The notes: generated by a model not told the origin, from the sequence alone. DNA of 11,435 bases from Nitrospirota bacterium (GCA_018262395.1 JAGSYM010000011.1:1-11435), one strand, 5' to 3'; positions 1 to 7,032 are shown, counted from the first letter of the stretch. A program made the numbers and translations.

Positions 1-242
1 ACATTGTGACAGGTATTGCAACTGATAAGAGCGCTCGATGAGAGTCGAGGCTCGAAGTAGAGCATCTTGCCCAATGCGATCTTCTCGGGCGTGAAGGACT
101 TTCCTTTAATCTCAGGTACTGTCTGCGGAATCTCTTTGAATAGCGTCTGAGCCTTTTTCATAAGATCTTCACTGGCGCCTGCGACAGATACTATCGAGCA
201 GGATAATAGGAACCCCAATAAGGCTAACAACAACTTCTTCAT
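1..242 (-). CDS. Di-haem cytochrome c peroxidase family protein, N-terminal part
   Basis: This gene is read leftward and runs off the window edge; 80 codons are visible. The product starts MKKLLLALLG, has a hydrophobic signal peptide of about 23 residues (likely cut after VAGA) and so is periplasmic. After the signal come KSFTPEKIALGKMLYFEPRL and a CxxCH haem-c motif (CNTCH, residues 75-79). This order (LGK.LYF.PRLS...CNTCH) is characteristic of the CcpA/MacA/MauG di-haem peroxidase family, which reduces H2O2 with electrons from c-type cytochromes. The ATG is supported by AGGAGG at 249-254 on the opposite strand, 6 nt upstream. A LLSC at residues 12-15 is only a weak lipobox match. The second haem site lies outside the window, so peroxidase cannot be separated from a MauG-like enzyme. 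Confidence 0.85.
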   Translation of the reverse strand, partial: MKKLLLALLGFLLSCSIVSVAGASEDLMKKAQTLFKEIPQTVPEIKGKSFTPEKIALGKMLYFEPRLSSSALISCNTCHN

Positions 243-279
243 TTCATACCTCCTGTCATTGTCAATCGATTTAATCGCA

Positions 280-312
280 AGTATAATGCGATCACCCATT
301 AATTATAATATG
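280..312 (-). promoter_or_regulatory. Possible promoter region of the peroxidase gene
   Basis: Upstream of the peroxidase gene, the minus strand carries TATACT (285-280) as a candidate -10, lying inside a 6-bp inverted repeat (ATCGCA 274-279 / TGCGAT 287-292). An AT-rich palindromic core, ATTATAAT, follows at about 302-309. The A+T-rich core loosely resembles half of a Fur/PerR-type site, but the second half is missing. No good -35 is visible. The rest of 313-472 contains nothing else I can support. Confidence 0.25.
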
Positions 313-472
313 GAATCTTCATATATTTTCAAAAAAATTGAGAACGAGATCAGGAATTAGGTCATACAAGATTTGAGAGGGAGGCATAGGTCTCAGACCT
401 TGACTTGTGACTCAATTGCGGCTGAATGAAAATCCTCATTTTTTGCGATGGGCGTTCATCGAATACTTGGAG

Positions 473-1009
473 CTATTTCATTTTTGAAGGCAGCTTGATT
501 GTCTCACCGGCAACCATAAAAATGCCTCTTCCACGATGATGAATTGTCCGTGGGTTTTGTCTTGTCGGGTCGACCCACGCTTTCAGCACCTCGAGGATGA
601 AGAGATTATACTTTGCTACCATCTTCTCATCGACGACTTTGCATTCAAGATTCGCATAACACTCGCCGATGAGCGGTGCTTTGACGTATGATGCGGGCAC
701 CTGCGTGAGTCCAAAGACATTGAACTTATCGATTTTTCGTCCGGAACTGTTCCCGCAGCCCACTATCTTTTCCGATAGTTCAAGCGTTGGGATATTAATC
801 ACGCATTCCTTACTTGCCTTCAAAATATTGAACGTGTAATTCCGATTACTGATCACGCAACCAATGACAGGAGGTTCGAACTCCATCATTGTATACCACG
901 ACATCGTCATGACGTTCGCCTTTGTCTTGCTGACGGTCGTGAGCAGCACCACCGGCCCCGGCTCCAATAAGCCATAAACTTTAGACAAGGGGAAAGATTT
1001 CTTCGTCAT
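473..1009 (-). CDS. Flavoredoxin-like flavin reductase (FMN-binding split barrel)
   Basis: The 178-residue product has the layout of the flavin reductase/flavoredoxin family, which binds FMN and moves electrons between NAD(P)H, ferredoxin or other carriers and flavin. Seen directly: PLSKVYGLLEPGPVVLLTT at the N-terminus, the NVMTMSW segment (FMN side), PPVIGCVIS, and the family signature GCGNSSGRKIDKF at residues 84-96. No signal peptide is present, so the protein is cytoplasmic. I chose the ATG at 1009 because it has GGGG 8 nt upstream. A TTG six codons earlier (1027) is in frame but lacks a Shine-Dalgarno. The gene follows arsC on the same strand with a 188-nt gap, so it may have its own promoter. 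The substrate cannot be deduced. Confidence 0.85.
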   Translation of the reverse strand: MTKKSFPLSKVYGLLEPGPVVLLTTVSKTKANVMTMSWYTMMEFEPPVIGCVISNRNYTFNILKASKECVINIPTLELSEKIVGCGNSSGRKIDKFNVFGLTQVPASYVKAPLIGECYANLECKVVDEKMVAKYNLFILEVLKAWVDPTRQNPRTIHHRGRGIFMVAGETIKLPSKMK

Positions 1010-1033
1010 ATCAATACCCCGCTTCAATGATCT

Positions 1034-1069
1034 TTACGTACCGCCTTCAAAAAGAGTCGCCCTCTGCAT
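1034..1069 (-). other. Short upstream ORF in frame with the flavin reductase
   Basis: An 11-codon ORF (MQRATLFEGGT then TAA) lies just upstream of the flavin reductase. It has a better ribosome-binding site (AAAGGAG, 7 nt before the ATG) than the gene itself. It is in the same frame as the reductase, separated from the reductase ATG by the TAA and eight sense codons. It may be a leader peptide, or an N-terminal extension interrupted by a nonsense change. I cannot tell which from one sequence. Confidence 0.35.
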
Positions 1070-1197
1070 GATATCGCTCCTTTAGAAATTAGACGCACAT
1101 TACCAAACCTATCATCTACTCAAATTATAGCAACGTGTAAGATCCTTTGCGAGGATGCAAAGGTGATAGGGCCGCTTTGTAAAGGTTTGCGACTGAT

Positions 1198-1611
1198 TCA
1201 ATGGATGGACTTTAAGAAATCCTCAGTCCTCGTGCGTATTTTATCCCGCACTTTCCTGAATTCACGCAAGACTTCTTCTTCCGTGCCTGTGGCTTTTGCG
1301 GGATCGGGCAGCGACCAGTGCAGTCGCCTGATGTGCGGTGGTGTCCATGGGCATGACTCTGAGGCGTGATCACAAAGAGTGATAATGACGTCCATCGTTT
1401 CGAGCAGGTCCGCGTCGATGGCTTTTGATTGATTTGAAGAAATATCAATCCCGATTTCATCCATGACTTTCACAGCCCTTTGATTCAAACCGGCAGGATT
1501 GAGCCCGGCACTGTGGGCTTCTACAATGCCTGTGCCGAGCTCCCTCGCAAATCCCTCCGCCATTTGCGACCGGCACGAATTGCCGGTGCAGAGAAACATG
1601 ATCTTGAGCAT
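1198..1611 (-). CDS. arsC: Arsenate reductase, low-molecular-weight phosphatase (thioredoxin-coupled) type
   Basis: This 137-residue cytoplasmic enzyme reduces arsenate to arsenite. The P-loop CTGNSCR (Cys8-Arg14) is the CX5R nucleophile motif of the LMW-PTP superfamily. Cys80 and Cys87 in TLCDHASESCPW match the two further redox cysteines of S. aureus pI258-type ArsC (10/82/89), so the full three-cysteine thioredoxin relay is present. The general acid is Asp103 in LPDPA. Length and motif spacing are normal for the family. The ATG is well supported by AGGAGG (1622-1617) 5 nt upstream. A perfect TATAAT on the minus strand (1660-1655) is a plausible -10, without a convincing -35. No arsR or arsenite pump is adjacent, but the divergent neighbours are phosphate-regulon genes. 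Confidence 0.95.
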   Translation of the reverse strand: MLKIMFLCTGNSCRSQMAEGFARELGTGIVEAHSAGLNPAGLNQRAVKVMDEIGIDISSNQSKAIDADLLETMDVIITLCDHASESCPWTPPHIRRLHWSLPDPAKATGTEEEVLREFRKVRDKIRTRTEDFLKSIH

Positions 1612-1761
1612 CCGATCCTCCTATGATTACGTGCCGTTATGACCTTTCCCTCTCATTATATAAGATTTTTATGATGCACGCAGTCTTCGTATATATATTT
1701 CCAATTACTATCAAGAGTGAATATCTACTAACTCTTTCATTACTTCCCCAGTCATTTCTTT

Positions 1762-1816
1762 TTTCACCAAGAATTAACATTTCTTTCATATTCCTGTAAA
1801 GAAAAAATGATTTACT
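1762..1816 (+). promoter_or_regulatory. Degenerate Pho-box array and promoter of the small Cys protein
   Basis: Heptamers begin at 1762 (TTTCACC), 1773 (ATTAACA), 1784 (TTTCATA) and 1795 (TGTAAAG), an exact 11-bp period matching the PhoB direct-repeat spacing. A candidate -10 (TTTACT, 1811-1816) starts 16 nt after the last heptamer, the same offset as at the other two arrays in this window. Individual repeats are weaker than upstream of pstS, so this is the least certain of the three. It would give a leader of about 65 nt before the ATG at 1888. Confidence 0.55.
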
Positions 1817-1887
1817 ACTACCATCATGACGACCGTATCAGAGACGTTCGGATCCAAAAGTAAAAATACCATGAAAGGATGAGCACT

Positions 1888-2073
1888 ATGAGATGTCCGC
1901 ATCTGAAAAAATGGGTTCTTTTCACCTGCAATGGGACTGATACGCTGTATTTTCCCAGTGCATTTCAACTCGAGGAATACTGCAAGCGGAAAGACCACAG
2001 GAAATGCCCTTTTTTTATAACGAGATCCTCTCAAGATGGTTTTGATAGTTCCGTCCAACTAACCCAGGCATAA
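1888..2073 (+). CDS. Small four-cysteine protein of unknown function, putative Pho-regulon member
   Basis: This is a 61-residue cytoplasmic protein starting MRCPHLKKWVLF. Four cysteines sit at positions 3, 14, 32 and 40, with the C-terminal pair in QLEEYCKRKDHRKCPFF (CX7C, with a His between). This pattern could bind a metal or an Fe-S cluster, but I recognise no named family. No signal peptide or membrane helix is present. The start at 1888 is preferred over an in-frame ATG at 1879 because AAAGGA (1874-1879) lies about 8 nt before 1888 and runs into the earlier ATG. The gene is divergent from arsC, and a Pho-box-like array (1762-1801) suggests phosphate control. The roughly 20-residue tail after CPFF is polar and unremarkable. 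Confidence 0.7.
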   Translation: MRCPHLKKWVLFTCNGTDTLYFPSAFQLEEYCKRKDHRKCPFFITRSSQDGFDSSVQLTQA

Positions 2074-2074
2074 A

Positions 2075-2118
2075 TTTAACACTCTCGTAATACTCCTGTA
2101 ACACAAGCAATCTATTAT
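2075..2118 (+). promoter_or_regulatory. Pho box and promoter for the small membrane protein
   Basis: Three heptamers begin at 2075 (TTTAACA), 2086 (CGTAATA) and 2097 (TGTAACA), an exact 11-bp period. They begin two bases after the stop codon of the preceding gene. A good -10, TATTAT (2113-2118), starts 16 nt after the last heptamer. Transcription would then begin close to 2125, which is the A of the next ATG. Confidence 0.7.
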
Positions 2119-2124
2119 GAATCT

Positions 2125-2316
2125 ATGCTCGTTTCCCTGATATGTCTCTTATTGCTTGCCATAGCAGTCTATTTTCTCATCAAAAGCAAACCGAATCTTT
2201 TCCTGCTTGAGCTGATGCAAGAAGTATTTGGTGAAAGAAAAGAAAGTCAGACCGATTATGTCGATCAATCGAAGCATGAGCGGACCTGCAAATCAAATCC
2301 CATTGAGAAAAATTAG
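2125..2316 (+). CDS. Small single-helix membrane protein, unknown function
   Basis: This is a 63-residue protein. Residues 1-19 form a strongly hydrophobic helix (MLVSLICLLLLAIAVYFLI) followed at once by KSK, which predicts N-out/C-in anchoring. The remainder is a short amphipathic stretch (FLLELMQEVFGERK) and then a polar, charged tail with one Cys. I recognise no family. The ATG has no Shine-Dalgarno, and the in-frame stop at 2077-2079 leaves no better upstream start. The predicted Pho promoter -10 (2113-2118) would place the RNA 5' end at about the ATG, so translation may be leaderless. The position between a putative Pho-regulated gene and pstS suggests a phosphate-starvation role, which is an inference. 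Confidence 0.55.
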   Translation: MLVSLICLLLLAIAVYFLIKSKPNLFLLELMQEVFGERKESQTDYVDQSKHERTCKSNPIEKN

Positions 2317-2375
2317 GGTATTAGACGTAGCGGGCATCTTACAAACTCATGAAGCAAAATAAGGGGGGTGAGATA

Positions 2376-2430
2376 TGTAACAGAAAGTTAACATAACTGT
2401 AACAAAGCTGTAACAAAGTCAATGTATCGT
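2376..2430 (+). promoter_or_regulatory. Pho box and promoter of the pst operon
   Basis: Four tandem 11-bp repeats begin at 2376, 2387, 2398 and 2409, with heptamers TGTAACA, GTTAACA, TGTAACA and TGTAACA: two complete PhoB-dimer sites. A -10-like TATCGT (2425-2430) begins 16 nt after the last heptamer; the Pho repeats replace a -35, as known for PhoB-activated promoters. The expected 5' end near 2437 leaves a very short leader before the Shine-Dalgarno AAGGAG (2440-2445). Confidence 0.9.
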
Positions 2431-2452
2431 AAAAAAGAGAAGGAGAAAAATA

Positions 2453-3265
2453 ATGAAAAACCTATTAACTGTTTTATTAACAGTCGCATTTGTTTGTTCG
2501 ATGATTGGTCTTTCGTACGCAGAGGATTTGAGGATTGACGGATCAACTACGGTATTGCCCATAGCTCAGAAAGCGGCAGAGGTCTTCATGAAGAAACATG
2601 CGGACATTAAGGTCTTTGTATCAGGAAGTGGTTCCGGGACTGGCATCAAGGCCATTATTGATGGTACGACCAACATTGCAACAAGTTCCCGGGAGGCAAA
2701 AGATAAAGAAGTAGCCTCTGGCAAGGAAAAAGGTGTCACATTGACGGGGCATAAAGTTGCCCTTGACGGGATAGTCCCAGTTGTTCACCCTTCTGTGAAA
2801 ATTGACAACCTAACTACAGATCAGCTCAGAGATATCTATAACGGTAAGATTAAAAGCTGGAAAGAGCTTGGCGGCCCCAACAGGCCGATTTCTGTTGTAT
2901 CCAGGGACACAAGCTCTGGAACATACGAGGTTTGGGAAGAGAAGATTCTGAAAGGCGACAAGGTGAAAGCAGACGCACTGCTCGTTGCATCGAATGGACA
3001 GGCTGTACAGACGATTGCACAGAACAAATTTGCAATTGGTTACATAGGAATCGGGTATATAGACAAGTCTGTCAAGGTTTTGTCTGTGAACGGGAAAAAA
3101 GCAACCGACAATTCGGTTCGCGACGGCTCATGGCCCATCGCACGTCCTCTGTTCATGTACACTAACGGCAAACCTGCCGGTACCATTGCCAAGTTCATGG
3201 ATTTCATGCTTTCCAAAGACGGGCAGAAGATCGTGAATGAAGTTAAATATGTAAGCCTAAAATAA
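2453..3265 (+). CDS. pstS: Phosphate ABC transporter, periplasmic phosphate-binding protein
   Basis: The 270-residue PstS precursor captures phosphate in the periplasm and delivers it to PstC/PstA. A signal peptide covers residues 1-23 (K2 then a hydrophobic core, likely cleavage at SYA/ED). Phosphate-binding loops are visible: DGSTT (29-33), SGSGSGTG (57-64), and SRDTSSGTY (150-158). The rest follows the usual fold through DGSWPIARPLFMYTNG and the closing FMLSKDGQKIV. The protein is shorter than E. coli PstS (about 346 aa) but normal for the compact PstS class. The ATG has AAGGAG 7 nt upstream. It is the first gene of the pst operon, directly under the four-repeat Pho box. Confidence 0.97.
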   Translation: MKNLLTVLLTVAFVCSMIGLSYAEDLRIDGSTTVLPIAQKAAEVFMKKHADIKVFVSGSGSGTGIKAIIDGTTNIATSSREAKDKEVASGKEKGVTLTGHKVALDGIVPVVHPSVKIDNLTTDQLRDIYNGKIKSWKELGGPNRPISVVSRDTSSGTYEVWEEKILKGDKVKADALLVASNGQAVQTIAQNKFAIGYIGIGYIDKSVKVLSVNGKKATDNSVRDGSWPIARPLFMYTNGKPAGTIAKFMDFMLSKDGQKIVNEVKYVSLK

Positions 3266-3283
3266 GCATCATAAAAAGGGTCC

Positions 3284-3372
3284 GGGGATTCGAGTGGTCA
3301 AGGGTTCAAGAAACAATATAAAAGCACATAAACAATAAAACCTGAACCCTGAGTACTTGAATCCTCAATCCC
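3284..3372 (+). repeat. Long imperfect inverted repeat between pstS and pstC
   Basis: Left arm 3286-3308 and right arm 3343-3364 form two helices. AGGGTTCA (3301-3308) pairs with TGAACCCT (3343-3350), and GGATTCGAGT (3286-3295) pairs with ACTTGAATCC (3355-3364) with one G-U pair; a small internal loop separates them. The 34-nt apical loop is A-rich. No T-run follows, so it is not a classical terminator. A 3' stem-loop protecting pstS mRNA, or a REP-like dispersed palindrome, are both possible. Confidence 0.65.
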
Positions 3373-3426
3373 TGCCCACTTATTATTTAAATAGCATTAC
3401 AAATATTACGCAAGGGGGTACCGACT

Positions 3427-4413
3427 TTGAGATGGCAGACCAAGGAAAGGGCCGTCGAGATCATGGTAAGTTCTGTTGGTCTTGTCTCGGTGATCGTTCT
3501 TCTGCTGATCGGGTTTTTTCTCTTTAAAGAGGCATTTTATATTTTTTACAAAGCAGGAGCGATGAAAGTCCTTTTTGGGACAGCATGGTACCCCACCTAC
3601 GACCCGCCAAGCTTTGGGATGTTACCGCTGATAATGGGCACCGTCGTTGTTACTTTTCTCACGGCAGTTATGGCTATCCCTCTGGGTATCGCAACCGCAA
3701 TTTATGTCGCAGAAATAGCACACCACCGAGTCAAGGAGTTCTTAAAGCCCCTTATAGAGATGCTTGCCAGTTTTCCTTCTGTAGTTCTCGGGTTTTTTGG
3801 CATGGTCGTTATCGCGCCTATACTATCAAACTGGCTTTCTCCAATACTCGCGGAAAAGCTTCCTGAACTGCTGAGAAGTACAAACATCCCTTTTATTTCA
3901 ACGACGCTTGCTGATTTCTGTTATAACAAACTGTTTATTGCTTCAGGTCTCAACATATCAACAGCAGCCTTGATGTTGACCGTGAGAGCAATCCCCGTGA
4001 TTTCAAGCATTGCCGAGGATGCACTGACTGCAGTCCCACGTACATACCGGGAAGCCTCCTATTCTCTTGGAGCGAACAAATGGGAGACAATATTGAGGGT
4101 GGTAATCCCGGCTTCTGTGTCTGGTTTGAGCGTTGCCGTTATCCTCGGAATCGGAACGATCATCGGTGAGACCATGATTGTTTTGATGGTAGCGGGAGGA
4201 GCGGCTGTTATTCCATACTGGATTTTTGATCCGGCAAGGCCAATGCCTGCTGCTATTGCCGCAGAAATGGCAGAAGCCCCCTATCAGAGCCTTCATTACC
4301 AAGCACTCTTTGGTGTCGGAGTGCTCCTTCTCATTTTTACGTTTATCCTGAGCCTCATTTCTGATTTCATCTCAAGGAAATATCGTGCTGTCAGGATCGG
4401 TGAAAAAATATGA
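3427..4413 (+). CDS. pstC: Phosphate ABC transporter permease PstC
   Basis: This 328-residue inner-membrane permease is one half of the Pst channel. It has a first hydrophobic helix at residues 13-33, then the conserved permease core (about 65-315). The cytoplasmic EAA loop that contacts the ATPase is at about 209-229 (EASYSLGANKWETILRVVIP), preceded by the ALTAVPRTYR segment typical of Pst permeases. GETM at 248-251 is also conserved. The start is TTG at 3427, with GGGGG (3414-3418) 8 nt upstream. The first in-frame ATG is 12 codons later without a well-placed ribosome site. The stop overlaps the pstA start by 4 nt (ATGA). No separate Pho box is evident in front, so expression likely depends on read-through past the inverted repeat. 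Confidence 0.96.
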   Translation: MRWQTKERAVEIMVSSVGLVSVIVLLLIGFFLFKEAFYIFYKAGAMKVLFGTAWYPTYDPPSFGMLPLIMGTVVVTFLTAVMAIPLGIATAIYVAEIAHHRVKEFLKPLIEMLASFPSVVLGFFGMVVIAPILSNWLSPILAEKLPELLRSTNIPFISTTLADFCYNKLFIASGLNISTAALMLTVRAIPVISSIAEDALTAVPRTYREASYSLGANKWETILRVVIPASVSGLSVAVILGIGTIIGETMIVLMVAGGAAVIPYWIFDPARPMPAAIAAEMAEAPYQSLHYQALFGVGVLLLIFTFILSLISDFISRKYRAVRIGEKI

Positions 4414-5312
4414 CTGGGCATCATGAAGTCACCCGTGAACCTTTTGAAATGGTTCGGAAGAAAAAAATCAATCTTAAAGAGAGTTTCTTCCTGTCTCTCA
4501 TTCGTATGCTCGGGTCGGCCGGAGCGATTATCCTGTTTATTATTTTATCGTTTGTTCTCTATAACGGTGTACATATACTGAGCTGGGATTTTATCAGCAA
4601 GCCCCCCATTGAAGCCATGACAAAGGGCGGTATTTTCCCTGTTATCGTCGGGACTGTTCTCTTGACCTTCATCTGCATGATCGTGGTAATCCCGATCGGG
4701 GTTACCACGGCTATTTTTCTGTCGGAATACTCAAAACCGGGGTTGCTTCTCAAGACTGTCATGATGTCGATGTATACACTCGCAGGTGTCCCTTCAGTTG
4801 TCTTCGGTCTCTTCGGACTCGCTGTCTTTGTGGTGGCCTTCAATTTCGGAATGAGTCTTTTTGCCGGTTCCCTGACGCTCGCCATTATGGTGCTTCCTTA
4901 TATCATATCCACCTCAGAGGAGGCGCTAAAGGCGGTACCTTACAGCTTTAAGGAGGCGTCGCTCGCGTGTGGGGCAACGAAATGGCAGACAATACGGAAG
5001 GTTATTCTGCCGACCGCGATGCCCGGGATTCTGACAGGCGCAATCCTCGGAACTGCCAAGGTTTCAGGAGAGACTGCTCCTATCATGTTCACTGCTGCTG
5101 CCTTTTTTACTCCGGGAGTCCCGAAATCCCTCTTCGAGCCGATTATGGCATTACCGTACCATATCTATGTCCTTGCGACAGCGGGCACGCATATAGAAGA
5201 GACAAGGCCCGTACAATATGGAACCGCATTAACCTTAATCGTATTGGTTCTCGGGATGAATTTATTGGGTATTATCCTCAGGTCTCGGCAAAGGAAAAAG
5301 AGGGCATGGTAG
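4410..5312 (+). CDS. pstA: Phosphate ABC transporter permease PstA
   Basis: This 300-residue inner-membrane permease pairs with PstC. A polar N-terminal stretch of about 25 residues precedes the first helix (about 33-51). The core has the conserved [10 protein letters not shown] segment, the [16 protein letters not shown] helix, and the EAA loop at about 182-202 ([20 protein letters not shown]) after [18 protein letters not shown] (219-225) is the PstA counterpart of the PstC GET motif. The start ATG overlaps the pstC stop, and the pstB ATG begins 7 nt before this gene's end, indicating translational coupling. Confidence 0.96.
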   Translation: MTGHHEVTREPFEMVRKKKINLKESFFLSLIRMLGSAGAIILFIILSFVLYNGVHILSWDFISKPPIEAMTKGGIFPVIVGTVLLTFICMIVVIPIGVTTAIFLSEYSKPGLLLKTVMMSMYTLAGVPSVVFGLFGLAVFVVAFNFGMSLFAGSLTLAIMVLPYIISTSEEALKAVPYSFKEASLACGATKWQTIRKVILPTAMPGILTGAILGTAKVSGETAPIMFTAAAFFTPGVPKSLFEPIMALPYHIYVLATAGTHIEETRPVQYGTALTLIVLVLGMNLLGIILRSRQRKKRAW

Positions 5313-6070
5313 AAAAAACGCCAGTTTTTGCCATACAGGATTTCAGTATCTACTACGGGGACTTCATGGCTGTAAAAACCGTGAACCTCAATATCGAATC
5401 AAATAAGATAACGGCCATTATCGGCCCTTCCGGCTGTGGCAAATCCACACTGTTACGGTCTCTGAACAGGATGAATGACTTAATCCTCTCGTCACGGGTT
5501 GAAGGTCAGGTGCTTTTCCGCGGGGTGGATATTTACCAGAAGGATACCGATGTGATTGAATTGCGGAAAAGAGTCGGCATGGTTTTTCAAAAGCCGAATC
5601 CCTTCCCGAGTTCTGTCTATGAGAATGTGTCATACGGTCCGAAAATCAGGGGGATTAAAAAGAAGACCCAGCTTGATGAGATCATTGAGCACGCACTTAC
5701 AAGGGCTGATTTATGGAAAGAGGTGAAAGACAAATTGCATGAATCGGGTATGAGCCTCTCGGGTGGTCAGATGCAGAGACTTTGCATCGCCCGGTCCCTT
5801 GCCCAGGAACCAGAGGTACTGCTTTTTGATGAACCGACATCAGCGCTTGATCCTATTTCAACTGCCAATATCGAGCATCTGCTCCAGGAGTTGCAGAAAA
5901 CCGTCACCATCATTATCGTGACCCATAACATGCAGCAGGCAGCACGGATATCTGCTTACACAGCTTTTATGTATCTGGGAGAATTGATTGAATTTGGAGA
6001 CACAGACACGATATTTGTGAATCCGTATAATAAACTCACAGAAGAATATATTACAGGGAGATTTGGCTAA
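5306..6070 (+). CDS. pstB: Phosphate ABC transporter ATP-binding protein PstB
   Basis: This 254-residue cytoplasmic ATPase powers phosphate import. Seen in order: Walker A GPSGCGKS (40-47), Q-loop Q95 in VFQKPNPFP, the ABC signature LSGGQMQR (151-158), Walker B VLLFDEP (171-177) with catalytic Glu176, D-loop SALD, and the switch His207 in VTHNM. The reading frame is open far upstream inside pstA (from 4967). The true start is the ATG at 5306, because [19 protein letters not shown] matches the normal PstB N-terminus and GAGG lies just upstream. It overlaps pstA by 7 nt and shares one base with phoU. Confidence 0.97.
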   Translation: MVEKTPVFAIQDFSIYYGDFMAVKTVNLNIESNKITAIIGPSGCGKSTLLRSLNRMNDLILSSRVEGQVLFRGVDIYQKDTDVIELRKRVGMVFQKPNPFPSSVYENVSYGPKIRGIKKKTQLDEIIEHALTRADLWKEVKDKLHESGMSLSGGQMQRLCIARSLAQEPEVLLFDEPTSALDPISTANIEHLLQELQKTVTIIIVTHNMQQAARISAYTAFMYLGELIEFGDTDTIFVNPYNKLTEEYITGRFG

Positions 6071-6735
6071 TGGGCATTTTTGATGATGAATTAAAAGCGT
6101 TGCGGGAAATGATATTAAAGCTTGGATGCATGGTTGAGAATGCAGTTCGTGACTCAGTGAAAGCGCTTGTTGATAGAGACAGTGAACTTGCAAAAGAGGT
6201 CATCAGGAGGGATCATCTTATCAATGCACTTGACGTTAAAATAGATGAGGAGTGTGTTCGTTTAATAGCGCTCAGACAACCGATGGCAAGGGATTTGCGG
6301 TTGATAACCACAGCGATGAAGATAACAACAGATCTTGAAAGGATGGGAGACCTTGCAGGAAATATCGCTGAAAGGGCAATTGAATTGAACGCAGAACCAC
6401 AGCTGAAGTCTTTTAAAAATATTCCCAAAATGGCAGAGATAACCCAACAAATGGTGCGGGATTCTCTCGATGCGTTTGTCACCGGATGCTCACGACTGCC
6501 GTATGAAGTCATCAAGAGGGACGACGAAGTGGATGACCTCACCGTCAGGAACTTCGAGGAACTTCTCTCCTTGATGATCCAGGATCCGAAGATCATCCCA
6601 TTAGCGGTGAAGAGGACATATATTGCAAAGTATCTCGAAAGAATCGCCGATCATGCCACGAACATTGCAGAGATGATTATTTACATGTGCAAGGGCAAGA
6701 TGATCAGGCATACGGAGATTTCTGAAGAGAAGTAA
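6070..6735 (+). CDS. phoU: Phosphate-specific transport system regulator PhoU
   Basis: The 221-residue all-helical PhoU has two tandem three-helix PhoU domains. Each carries the metal-binding E/DxxxD signature: DLERMGD (88-94) in the first domain and YLERIADHATNIAE (188-201) in the second. PhoU links transporter status to the PhoR/PhoB two-component system and restrains phosphate uptake when phosphate is plentiful. The length is normal for the family. The start overlaps the pstB stop (TAATG), with a GGGAG-like ribosome site inside pstB. It is the last gene of the operon. No convincing terminator hairpin follows before the convergent Mop gene, and no phoB or phoR is nearby. Confidence 0.97.
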   Translation: MGIFDDELKALREMILKLGCMVENAVRDSVKALVDRDSELAKEVIRRDHLINALDVKIDEECVRLIALRQPMARDLRLITTAMKITTDLERMGDLAGNIAERAIELNAEPQLKSFKNIPKMAEITQQMVRDSLDAFVTGCSRLPYEVIKRDDEVDDLTVRNFEELLSLMIQDPKIIPLAVKRTYIAKYLERIADHATNIAEMIIYMCKGKMIRHTEISEEK

Positions 6736-6780
6736 TCCTGTCCTGATAATTTCTTGATCTCAGCAGCGCAGGTTTATGCT

Positions 6781-7032
6781 TCAGTCGATGTGCAAGACAA
6801 CGGAATAGCTATTGAATATGGCCCACACCTGATCATTCTCCTGAAAATTCATCTGGCGGGCGTTGTCCGTAGTAACTATTGAGCACAGTTCTGTACCGTC
6901 CGCGATGCGCACCACATATTCTGTCGTAAGATTCCCCTTGTTAATGCGCACGATGGTTCCCAAAAAACGGTTTTCCGCTGAAGATTCAGGTTCCCTATCG
7001 CTTTTCTGTAAAATCACCCACGGAGCTTTCAC
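6781..7032 (-). CDS. Mop/TOBE molybdate-binding domain protein, probably 5'-truncated remnant
   Basis: The 83 codons from a GTG encode one complete Mop (TOBE) domain at about residues 21-83: NRFLGTIVRINKGNLTTEY, then DGTELCSIVTTDNAR and DQVWAIFNSYSVVLHID. Such domains bind molybdate or tungstate in ModE-type regulators and molbindins. The first residues (VKAPWVILQKS) match the end of a preceding Mop domain in di-Mop proteins. The frame stays open upstream to a TGA at 7132-7134 and reads YKFKTGSLVTAE, more of that lost domain, but with no ATG, GTG or TTG. The GTG at 7032 abuts GGAG with no spacing, a poor initiation context. I infer a decayed fragment of a longer di-Mop protein, although a working single-Mop protein is possible. 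Confidence 0.7.
   Translation of the reverse strand: MKAPWVILQKSDREPESSAENRFLGTIVRINKGNLTTEYVVRIADGTELCSIVTTDNARQMNFQENDQVWAIFNSYSVVLHID

Noticed and set aside
388..400. Palindrome AGGTCT-C-AGACCT between the flavin reductase and the peroxidase gene
   Set aside because: A 6-bp palindrome with a 1-nt centre is expected a few times by chance in 11 kb. It has no T-run for a terminator and no promoter element beside it.
1144..1163. 7-bp inverted repeat CCTTTGC / GCAAAGG with a 6-nt loop downstream of arsC
   Set aside because: No T-rich tail follows on the minus strand, and 7-bp repeats of this spacing are expected several times by chance, so I do not call it a terminator.
2360..2380. Start-stop ORF (ATG TAA) behind AAGGGGGGTGAG
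   Set aside because: It overlaps the first Pho heptamer and lies upstream of the pst promoter, so it would seldom be transcribed; most likely accidental.
3375..3420. Possible second Pho box before pstC (ATTAC repeats)
   Set aside because: The two ATTAC words are 9 bp apart and not 11, and there is no third repeat or well-placed -10.
4967..5305. Upstream extension of the pstB reading frame
   Set aside because: It lies inside pstA, its translation is rich in Arg, Cys and His with no family resemblance, and PstB proteins begin at the position of the ATG at 5306.
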